A stretch of 64,000 nucleotides of DNA from Lathyrus oleraceus (Eukaryota > Streptophyta > Magnoliopsida > Fabales > Fabaceae): assembly GCF_024323335.1 (NCBI RefSeq), contig NC_066581.1:31616699-31680698 (forward strand). Direction: 5' to 3'. Every line of letters starts with the position of its first letter. The first letter of the stretch is position 1. Below the pieces are notes generated by a model. That model was given only the letters and a program-made list of their open reading frames with translations. It was not told the DNA's origin and ran no database searches. This document shows positions 21,876 through 30,617 of this stretch, piece after piece. The translations under genes and the position numbers were made by a program.

Positions 21876-22130
21876 GTAATTTTCTTTGTTTATTCATGCA
21901 TATCCAGGTCTTACGTTCCGTCCAGGGCGTAATGACTCATTGTAGGGCTCATCTATGCGAATACTTGCATTTTTTATCATCAATAAAGGACTTCTTTTTG
22001 CATTCAAATATTTTGTTCAATGTCTTTCTATTTTTGCAGTTTTCAAAAATAAATAAAAAAATTTGGCAATGTTTTGTTTAGTTTTTATTCTTTTTTTCAC
22101 ACTCATAAGCACATACCATCACTAATGCAG
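21876..22130 (+). other. Putative intron between protease and RT of element C
   Basis: The 255-base interval begins GTAATT inside the final GAG-TAA of the gag-protease frame. It is AT-rich, has a pyrimidine run (22081-22099), and ends TAATGCAG. Removing it leaves the protease frame in register with the RT frame, with no stop in the 12 codons before the ATG at 22168. An upstream acceptor (TTTTTGCAG, ends 22039) would give stops. A spliced intron at this place is known for Ogre elements; here it is inferred from frame and borders only. Confidence 0.65.
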
Positions 22131-23835
22131 ATGCACGTCACCGGATCCTATTGATAACAGTTCTGCTATGGCTCGCTTCGACTTTGAAAATCCAATCTTT
22201 CAAGCTGAAGAAGGGGGTGATGAAGACTGTGAACTCCCTGAAGAACTTGCCAGGTTATTAAAACAGGAGGAAAGGGTCATTCAACCGCATCAAGAGTCTG
22301 TTGAAGTGATTAATCTCGGCACCGAGGACGCCAAGAGAGAAATCAAGATAGGGGCTGCTTTGGAAGATAATGTGAAGAGTATGTTGACATCTTTGCTTGG
22401 TCTTATCAGGACATGCCCGGGCTTGACACAGACATCGTGGTACACCGTTTGCCTCTCAAAGAAGGTTGTCCTCCGGTCAAGCAGAAGCTCAGAAGAACAA
22501 GACTAGAGATGGCTATCAAGATAAAGGAAGAAGTGCAAAAACAGCTGGATGCAAGGTTTCTAGCGTTTACCAATTATCCGCCATGGGTTGCAAATATCGT
22601 TCTAGTACCTAAGAAGGATGAAAAGTACGGATGTGTGTTGACTACCAAGATCTGAACAGAGCTAGCCCTAAGGATGATTTCCCATTACCTCACATCGACG
22701 TTTTGGTGGATAACACGGCTCAGTTCTCGGTATTCTCCTTCATGGATGGCTTTTCTGGCTATAATCAAATTAAGATGGCACCAGAAGACATGGAGAAGAC
22801 AACTTTCATAACCCCATGGGGCATCTTCTGCTACAAGGTGATGCCGTTTGGTCTAAAAAACGCTGGGGCAACATATCAACGAGCTATGGTGACTCTTTTC
22901 CATGATATGATTCATCATGAAATCGAGGTTTGTGTTGATGATATGATTGCCAAATCTCAGACAGAAGAAGAACATTTGGTGAATCTGCAGAAACTGTTTG
23001 AGCGTTTGAGAAAATTCAAACTGAGGCTTAATCCGAACAAGTGCACTTTCGGGGTGAGATCTGGAAAGCTACTGGGTTTTATTGTTAGTGAAAGAGGGAT
23101 TGAGGTGGATCCGGCCAAAGTGAAAGCGATACAAGAGATGCCTGAGCCAAGAACAGAGAAACAAGTCTGTGGTTTCTTAGGGAGGTTGAACTACATTGCA
23201 AGGTTCATCTCTCACCTAACAGCCACGTGTGAGCCAATTTTCAAGTTGCTAAGAAAAGATCAGGCTATCAGGGGGAATGACGATTGTCAAAGGGCTTTTG
23301 AAAAGATAAAAGAGTATTTGCAGAATCCTCCTATCCTCATGCCTCCAGTCCCAGGGAGACCGCTGATTATGTACTTAACAGTACTAGACAATTCCATGGG
23401 TTATGTTCTCGGTCAACACGACGAGACAGGTAGCAAAGAGCATGCCATCTACTACCTGAGTAAAAAATTCACAGACCGCGAGTCGAGATACTCGATGCTT
23501 GAAAAGACATGTTGTGCACTTGCATGGGCTGCTAAGCGTTTGAGACAATACATGCTGACTCACACAACCTTACTGATCTTCAAAATGGATCCAGTCAAGT
23601 ATATACTCGAGAAACCAGCTCTTACCGGAAGGGTTGCTCGTTGGCAAATGGTACTGACAGAGTACGATATCCAGTATACATCCCAGAAAGCCCTCAAGGG
23701 GAGTATTCTGTCAGACTATCTTGCTCAGCAGCCGATTGAAGACTATGAGCCGATGAAGTTTGATTTTCCAGATGAAGACATCATGTTCCTTAAGATGAAA
23801 GACTGCGAAGAGCCAGTTGTTGAGGAGGGACCTGA
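22131..23835 (+). pseudogene. Reverse transcriptase and RT-linked RNase H of element C
   Basis: The N-terminal linker (FDFENPIFQAEE, EELARLLKQEERV) is followed by a small deletion and frame change near 22380. RT resumes with MPGLDTDIVVHRLPL and NYPPWVANIVLVPKK, then shifts frame again near 22620 before CVDYQDLNRASPKDDFPLPH. Later motifs are FSFMDGFSGYNQIKMA, PFGLKNAGATYQRAM and the catalytic box VCVDDMI, where the usual Tyr of YVDD is Cys. Then come GFLGRLNYIARFI and the RNase H (HAIYYLSKKFTDRESRYS, ALAWAAKRLRQYM). This is the enzyme that copies element RNA into DNA. Two frameshifts and the altered box make it inactive in this copy. Confidence 0.9.
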
Positions 23836-24530
23836 TCCAGATGAAAAGTGGACTTTAACGTTATGGGGTTGTCAATGCCAGAGGAAGTGGAATTGGTGCT
23901 GTCATTACTACTCCGAAAGGTGCCCACATGCCTTTCACCGCCCGTCTGACTTTTGAATGCACCAATAATGAAGCTGAGTATGAGGCTTGTATCTTGGGTA
24001 TCGAGCAAGCCATTGATTTGGGAATCAAGACATTGGACATCTTCGGAGATTCAGCTCTAGTGATAAATCAAGTGAATGGTGATTGGAACACCCTCCAGCC
24101 CAATCTGGTCCCCTACAGAGATTACACGAGAAGACTGTTGACTTTCTTCTCAACAGTAAAGCTGTATCACATACCTCGTGATGAGAACTAGATGGCAGAT
24201 GCTCTTGCTACTCTATCCTCCATGATCAAGGTGATCAGGTGGAACCATGCTCCCAGGATTGATGTTATGCGCCTTGATAGGGCCGCGTATGTGTTTGCTG
24301 CTGAACTGGTAGTTGATGACAAGCCCTGGTATCACGACATCAAGTGCTTTCTGAAGAATCAAGAGTACCCTGCAGGGGCATCCAACAATGACAGAAAGAC
24401 TTTGAGAAGATTGGCAGGCATTTTCTTCTTGAACAAAGACGATGTGCTGTATAAGAGGAACTTCGACATGGTTTTGCTCAGATGCGTGGATAGACACGAA
24501 GCAGACATGTTGATGTAAGAAGTTCATGAA
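23836..24530 (+). pseudogene. Second RNase H and linker of element C
   Basis: The domain starts around 23848, where the continuing frame changes; GSGIGAVI-type sequence is readable only in the next frame. PFTARLTFECTNNEAEYEAC and GDSALVINQVNGDW follow, then HIPRDEN, a TAG (24189-24191) and MADALATLSSM. A linker with RRLAGIFFL leads to integrase; a TAA follows at 24516-24518. The tandem second RNase H marks the Tat lineage and distinguishes C from chromovirus-type gypsy elements. Confidence 0.85.
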
Positions 24531-25599
24531 GGCTCCTTCAGTACTCATGCCAGCGGACATGCAATGGCTAAGAAATTGTTGAGAGCGGGTTATTACTGGA
24601 TGACCATGGAATCTGATTGTTTCAAATATGCCCGGAAGTGTCATAAATGCCAGATTTATGCTGATAAGGTGCATGTGCCGCCGAATCCTTTGAATGTGAT
24701 GTTTTCGCCGTGGCCTTTTTCTATGTGGGGCATTGATATGATTGGAAAGATTGAGTCGACCGCCTCCAATGGGCATCGCTTCATCCTTGTTGCCATCGAC
24801 TATTTCACCAACTGGGTCGAAGCAGCGTCATTTGCGAAGGTCACCAGACATGTGGTCGCTCGATTCATTAAGAAAGAAATCATTTGTCGTTATGGGATTC
24901 CCGAAAGAATCATTATTGATAACAGTTCTAATCTCAATAACAAAATGATGAAGGAGTTAGTCCAGAACTTCAACATTCAGCATCACAATTCTTCCCCTTA
25001 TCGCCCTAAGATAAACGACATTGTTGAGGCAGCAAATAAGAACATAAAGAAGATTGTGCAGAAGATGGTCGTTACGTATAGAGATTGGGTACCATACTTC
25101 AGTACGTACATCGACCGATAGCATCACAATCCTTGCATGGGTACCATACTTCAGTACGTACATCGACCGGGGAAACCCCTTACTCCCTTGTGTATGGTAT
25201 GGAAGCAGTCCTACCTGTTGAAGTGGAGATTCCTTCTCTAAGAGTCCTGTTGGATGTCAAGTTAGACGAAGCTGAATGGATTCAACAAGGTTCAACGAGT
25301 TGAGTCTTATCGAAGAGAAGCGAATGGCAGCCATTTGTCATGGGCAGTTGTGTCAGAGTCGGATGAAGAGAGCCTTTGATCAGAAAGTGCGTCCTCGATG
25401 CTTCCGAGTCAGAGATTTAGTGTTGAAAAGGATCCTTCCTCCTCAGACAGATCACAGGGGCAAGTGGACTCCTAACTATGATGGATCGTATATTGTCACC
25501 AAGGTTTTCGATGGTGGGGCCTTAATGCTTGTAACGATGGATGGTGAAAACTTCACTTCCCCTGTGAACTCAGACGTAGTTAAAAAATACTTCGCATAA
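24519..25599 (+). pseudogene. Integrase of element C
   Basis: The HHCC module (VHEGSFSTHASGHAMAKK ... CHKCQIYADK) is followed by the core with first Asp in WGIDMIGK, second Asp in IIIDNSSNLNNK and Glu in DIVEAANKNIKK, so all three catalytic acidic residues are present. After VTYRDW (25088) the sequence is scrambled by a 31-base duplicate (25087-25117 and 25139-25169) with a stop at 25119-25121 in between. The C-terminal part ([18 protein letters not shown], frameshift near 25290, GKWTPNYDGSYIV) ends at TAA 25597-25599. In GPY/F position it reads GSYIV. Integrase would insert the cDNA in the host genome. Confidence 0.9.
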
Positions 25600-25604
25600 A
25601 ATAG

Positions 25605-25810
25605 ACCCGCTAGACAATAAAAAGAATAGTCCAGGCAAAAAAATGGGCATCCCGACGAACCAAGAAAATGAAAAGGTTCAGGCAAAAATTAAGGATTAAA
25701 AATGAAAAGATCGTACACCTGGTAAGTTGAAAACCTGAAAAGGCAACTTAGGCAAAAATGGGTATCCCGGTGGATTGAAAACCCGAAAGGGCGATCCAGG
25801 CAAAAGTTAG
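25605..25810 (+). other. Four tandem hairpin modules downstream of pol (element C)
   Basis: Four modules start 11 bases after the pol stop, each followed by AGGCAAAA. Outer stems: 25611-25615 with 25629-25633 (one mismatch, no inner stem), 25657-25661 with 25675-25679, 25723-25729 with 25744-25750, and 25771-25777 with 25792-25798. The last two also have AAAA, CC or CCC, a GAAA-type loop, and GG or GGG. Compared with element A, the TAAGTTG stem pairs through CAACTTA here but through CGGCTTA (two G-U pairs) in A. The position relative to pol is the same in both elements. Confidence 0.75.
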
Positions 25811-27065
25811 GGATTAAGCGAATGATTGCGTTCTAAGTAGTTCTGAATCTCATCCCATGTCGATAATTGGAAACTTCCGAAGGTAGGAAACATTCCAATC
25901 ACTCTTTTCAGAAAGCTGATCATCTGGAGGATCTTGAAGACGAGCGAGTCATAGCATAATTGGAACCCGATAGGAATCCATTTCACATTGCCATTAGATT
26001 AATTTCTGTTTTTATCTTTTGTGCGATTACCTCTTTCCAGGGATTGCTTCCTGATGTAAATGCCTATTCAGAGGCCATTCAATAAAATCATGTTAGTCAG
26101 TATATCTCTGTGTTCATTTTCATTTTACCGTTTTGTTTGCAAAAATGACGTCCGAATTTTTGATAAACATTGCATCATGAAACATAAGAGCTTTACAGGT
26201 ACACGCTTAATAAACATTTAAAATTGCTGTAAATTTTAAGTGCTTTGGATTGTCTATTCAGAACAGGTACACTCGGGGCATCTCCTTAAGGTCCCCATCA
26301 AATGATCACGGATGTTGTTCCTCAACAACTGGAATTTGGTATCTTATCCCTGCAGAGTTGGTCCGAGCGTTGGAATCTTCAATCCCCAGCAGTTTCTCAA
26401 TATGATACTTCCCAAGCATTTGTTTCAGACTATACACTCCCCAGTAGAGTTGATAGTGCCAGACTGTGTATCCCTAGCGGAGTTGACAGTGTCAGATTGT
26501 ATCTTCCCAGTAGAAGCGGCTGCTCCTCAGAGTTCGATGCCAAATCAATGATCTCGACGCTAGATCCATGGTCTCTCTCCTTGAAGCAGAATCTCGGTAC
26601 CGTATCAGTGTTTACTTCCCCTGCTGAGTCGTCTCTCTCGTAAATTTTGTTATTGCCAGAACACCGCATGGCCGGTCATTTCCCCATAGAGTTCATTGTG
26701 CTGCGCATCTCCAATAGCATTGTCAGGGTCTAGAAGATGATGATCATTCCCCCAGCAGAATTCCTTGCCTCAGCTTGGCATTCTCCCCGGCATTTCGCAT
26801 CCCTGCATGTAGAATCATATTGCATTGCATCCTCCCAAATCGCGTAGCATTTCCATTTTCATGGAGCATTACGCCATCGGAAAATTCAAACATACGCATG
26901 TGAAGCATAAAACATTCTCGGTATTCCAAATGATAAGCCAGAGATTTGTTTCCAGTACTCAGACTGAAGGTTGTTCATGACTTATTATCCCCGTCTTAGG
27001 TCATTGGCCCACGTGCCGCCTAAATTATCATTTTCCCTATTTTCCGCCGATGCTGACAGGCATGA
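25811..27065 (+). other. 3' UTR of element C, non-repetitive part
   Basis: No coding domain is recognised. The stretch 26340-26765 is studded with CCCCAGCAGAGTT-like motifs (26348-26360, 26384-26395, 26439-26451, 26472-26484, 26682-26693, 26750-26762), the same motif type as in A's 3' UTR. Confidence 0.6.
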
Positions 27066-27800
27066 AAAGTTTTCCGGTATTCAGACCGAAGTGGCATTCA
27101 GGCCAAGTTTCCGGTATTCAGACCGAAGTGGCATTCAGGCCAAGTTTTCGGTATTCAGACCGAAGTGGCATTCATGCCAGTTTTCTGATGTTCAGATCGA
27201 AGAAGTTTCCGACATTCAGGTCGATGCAACTTGTGGCATTCAGGCCAGTGTTTCCGGTGTTCAGACCGAAGTGGCATTCAGGCCAGTTTTTCCGATGTTC
27301 AGATCGAAGAAGTTTCCGACATTCAGGTCGATGCAACTTGTTGCATTCAGGCCAATTTTCCGGTATTCAGACCGAAGTGGCATTCAGGCCAAGTTTTTGG
27401 TATTCAGACCGAAGTGGCATTCAGGCCAGTTTTCCGATGTTCAGATCGAAGAAGTTTCCGACATTCAGGTCGATGCAACTTGTCGCATTTAGGCTAGTGT
27501 TTCCGGTGTTCAGACCGAAGTGGCATTCAGGCCAGTTTTTCCGATGTTCAGATCGAAGAAGTTTCCGACGTTCAGGTCGACACAACTTGTGGCATTCAGG
27601 CCAGGTTTTCGGTATTCAGACTAAAGTGGCATTCAGGCCAGTCTCTCGGTGTTCAGACCGATATTAATAATCTCATATCTTCCCGATGCTCAGATCGAAG
27701 TCATTTCCAGTATTCAGACTGATGAGCGGCACTCAGGCCATGGTTATTTCTGTGTTACCATTTATTTTGGTATCCAAGTTAACATTCTTTTTCGGTATTC
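27066..27800 (+). repeat. Minisatellite in the 3' UTR of element C (36-bp unit and variants)
   Basis: The basic unit is about 36 bases and reads TTCCGGTATTCAGACCGAAG followed by TGGCATTCAGGCCAAG. A second variant (TTCCGATGTTCAGATCGAAG then AAGTTTCCGACATTCAGGTC) alternates with it, forming a longer composite repeat around 27183-27600. Copies fade after 27660. Because 36 is a multiple of three and the unit has no stop in any forward frame, long but repetitive open frames arise; I do not regard them as genes. Tandem arrays in Ogre 3' UTRs are a known source of satellite DNA. Confidence 0.9.
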
Positions 27801-27981
27801 AGACCGACTCTCACCGTACCAGATGGATTCCTCTTTCAAGACCACCTCTTTGCTGATTCTGACAGGCATTGTTACTTCACTTCACTTCAGTGCAAATTTT
27901 CAGGCTTTTATTATATTCAATCCCTTGATACCTCGAAAGTGCGAAAGTTGTTGCTATCTTCTTTTCGGGTCTCCAATTGAT

Positions 27982-27995
27982 TGAATTGGGGCAGC
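27982..27995 (+). other. Polypurine tract region before the 3' LTR of element C
   Basis: TTGAATTGGGGCAGC ends directly before the LTR start TGTAGCACC. It is the expected plus-strand priming site and matches the AATAGGGGCATC of element A in place and form. Confidence 0.65.
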
Positions 27996-30617
27996 TGTAG
28001 CACCTCAAATTTGCCCCCCTCATTCATGCCTTCATTTTTAGGTCATTTAACATTTCATATTTCATTTCATCATGTCAATCAGAATTAGATCCAAGAAGCT
28101 TGAATATCATCCAAGACACTTTGTGGGTTTTATCTGGGTGATCAGTCAACACAAGGAAATGGCTTGAGACACTTCCAACATGTTTAAATGGGGTTTATTC
28201 ATCATTCAAAATGCTAATCATGAAGGAGCAAAAGTATGTGCCTGAGCTGTCATGCTCGCTAGGCGAGCAGCATGGTTCGCTTAGCGAAATTGAACTGTCA
28301 TGCTCGCTAGGCGAAGGACACGCGTTTCAGAATATAACAGAAAAATCCTGGACTTGGGCCTCTATCATTTGAGCCCACAAAGCCACGAAAATCAAGATAT
28401 GAATTCTAAAATTGCATTGAAACAAAACGCTAGAGAAAAAAAAAGAGTGAGAACTGATTCAGAGCAGCATCCAGAGACTGAAGGGAACTCATCTTCAAAG
28501 AACCCATTCCATCTCATATAAACCCTCAGATTTCTCTGCAAATCCAACGATGCAATTCAATTTCATTCGATCTCTACAATCAGGTTTGCCCTTATTTCCA
28601 TTACTTTATGCTTTCAATTTGAACTTTCTGAATGTATAAGATATTGTGGGTGAATTTGGAAGAGTGGGTATCGTTAGGTTTTGCATGTGGGTTTAGATGT
28701 GCATGAATGTCTAAAATAATGCCTTGAATGTTTGACCACTAAATTTTTGAAATAGGTACCATGGGGTTTGGGGTTTCTGAAATCGTACATTCGTTAGCCG
28801 CATCGCTAGGCGAGCCTGCAGTGAAGCTTCGCTAAGCCTTCGCTAGGCGAAACAGTAGCGATCGCGACAGTAGCTGATTTTTCTGTTTGCTCTCCAATCT
28901 GTTTGTGTTTGTTATGACCTGCTTTCTATTGCACCCGGGCATTTGTTTTAGTATGTACGTCATGTCTTGATGTGTGGATCCATGCCCCCTGATTTTGAGT
29001 TTTGATACCCTTTTGATGCATTTCTTTGACAAGAGGTTTAGGCCTCCTATTCTTGGGTTTTTTGTGAATTTTTGTGAACTTTAATGGCATGATTCATGTG
29101 GTTACATTTTGATTTGGTGCAACTCTTGATTGCACCCCATCTTGTCATTCTAACCTGTTTGTTGAGTTTTTGTGAGGGCTCAGATGACTCTTGCAGAGAT
29201 AGCTTACTTGGTATTCCACTTTATTTTTGGGATACCATTTGGAGATTTATTCTGATTGCTTCGCTGACTTGCTTTCTTTGATGGTGCTAGCTTGAGAGAT
29301 CACCGGGTTTCGTGCTTCTTTAGTTGTTATTACTTCAGATTTTTATCCGTGTGGTAGATCTCTTGATCCCTTTATCTTTCCCGCATTTTACCGCTTTCTT
29401 AGCTGGAAGACCTCGATAGGAGGCAATGTTTTCTTTTGTTTGTTTACTTTTGTGCCCAAAGACCTCCAAGAAGAGGCACCAGTGCTAAAGACCTCCATAA
29501 AGAGGCAATTGACGGATAAAAGGGATTAGTAGTCAATCCCCCATTATTCACTGTGTCGTTCTTTAAGCTCACACTACATGTCGATGCTTCAGAGCAAAAG
29601 CCCAAGATCTTTTGTCCGGTCAGTCAGTGGAGAGGGTTCCACCTTTCTGAATCCCCACACATTGTCATGATTTTACCCTGTCCAGGGTTAAGAGCTATAA
29701 GGTCTTATCCTCATTACCCTTTTGATCTGCTCACCCTGACGTTCAATGTCAGTGGTTAAGAGCCCATTTGATTACCTTTTCCATGGCTTGTTTGTTGAGG
29801 TTGATATGACCCCTCTTGACTAAAGCCCTACCCATGTATGTTTGAGCCCCTTGTTTGCGTGTTTACTTTATGCATGTTTGCTTTTGTATGGTGCAATCGT
29901 CTCCCCATAGGTTTGCTAGGCTTCGCACAGTCTCTCGTTTGCCTGTCAATTAAGGTAGCATTGTTCCTTCATCTAGGACTTCCTTTTTGCATGAGCATTC
30001 CTAAAACACAAGCAAACTCATTGATTTTTCTTCTCCTAAGAACACGTTATCTCCTTCTACTACAGGTGAGTAAGTCTCCAAAGGTCGAGCATCCGGTAGA
30101 TTGCATAGTAACGTCGTTCACCCAAACAAACCCGATGGTAGCCGAACTACGGTTTGCTATGATTCTCATTCCAGATGAGATACGTAGGCATAAGACGCGA
30201 TGTCTTAGCGAGCACACTCCTCTTTCACCCATAGGTAGCCGAGCTACGAAGACTCTGATTCTCATATTCATATGAGATACGTATGCAGTGGATGCGACAT
30301 CCGTGCGAGTCATTTTCTTTTAACCCCTCTTTTAGTAAATAGTACATTAGATATACACACACCCTTTAGACAAGAACAACAAAAGTGGATCCCGTAGAGT
30401 ACTACGGATGCGCAGGGGTGCTAATACCTTCCCTTCGCATAATCGACTCCCGAACCCAAGATTTGGTTGCGAGACCTTGTCTTTTCCTTTCCTTTCTCTA
30501 GGTTTACTTCGAGCATTTCCTTTCCCTCCTTTGGGATAAGTAACGCACGGTGGCGACTCTTCTGTCATTTCCTTTTTACCGGTTGTTTTTTCGCATTCCC
30601 TTTTTCAGGTTGCGACA
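27996..30617 (+). repeat. 3' LTR of element C (2622 bp)
   Basis: It runs from TGTAGCACCTC to GGTTGCGACA; the end is fixed by the match to the 5' LTR end at 17414 and by the switch to minus-strand protease sequence of D at 30618. TATA box at 28517-28522. U3 and R contain several short inverted repeats of the type CTCGC-TAG-GCGAG (28254-28268, 28276-28288, 28303-28315, 28839-28851). U5 has GGGGTGCTAATACCTTCCC (30415-30433). No gene is seen inside. Confidence 0.92.
28517..28522 (+). promoter_or_regulatory. TATA box of the element C LTR
   Basis: TATAAA lies in U3 about 520 bases from the LTR start. A start site 28-34 bases downstream would fall at 28545-28556, which brackets 28551, the point where similarity to the truncated 5' LTR begins. 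Confidence 0.6.

Larger units (their letters stand above)
15252..30617 (+). mobile_element. Element C: nearly full-length Tat-lineage (Ogre-related) Ty3/gypsy retrotransposon
   Basis: Order: 5' LTR without U3 (to 17414), primer-binding site (17417-17434), 5' UTR, gag-protease (18460-21875), putative intron (21876-22130), RT-RNase H-RNase H-integrase (22131-25599), hairpin modules, 3' UTR with minisatellite, polypurine tract, full 3' LTR (27996-30617). It lacks ORF1. The two LTRs differ at 7 of about 238 bases compared by eye from 15314 and 28551, roughly 3%, so it is moderately young. It sits in the protease region of D. The expected duplication would be ATTGC (30618-30622), but the left copy is gone with the deleted 5' end. 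Confidence 0.9.

Noticed and set aside
21679..24776. Several minus-strand frames opposite the C coding region, up to 187 codons
   Set aside because: They are antisense shadows of conserved gag-pol codons.
26971..27667. Open frames of 170-205 codons across the 36-bp repeats, in more than one forward frame
   Set aside because: They follow from a stop-free unit whose length is a multiple of three; the product is pure repeat and no start context, domain or partner is visible.
27066..27800. Regularly spaced repeats resembling a CRISPR array
   Set aside because: Units are contiguous, lack unique spacers, and the context is a plant retrotransposon 3' UTR.
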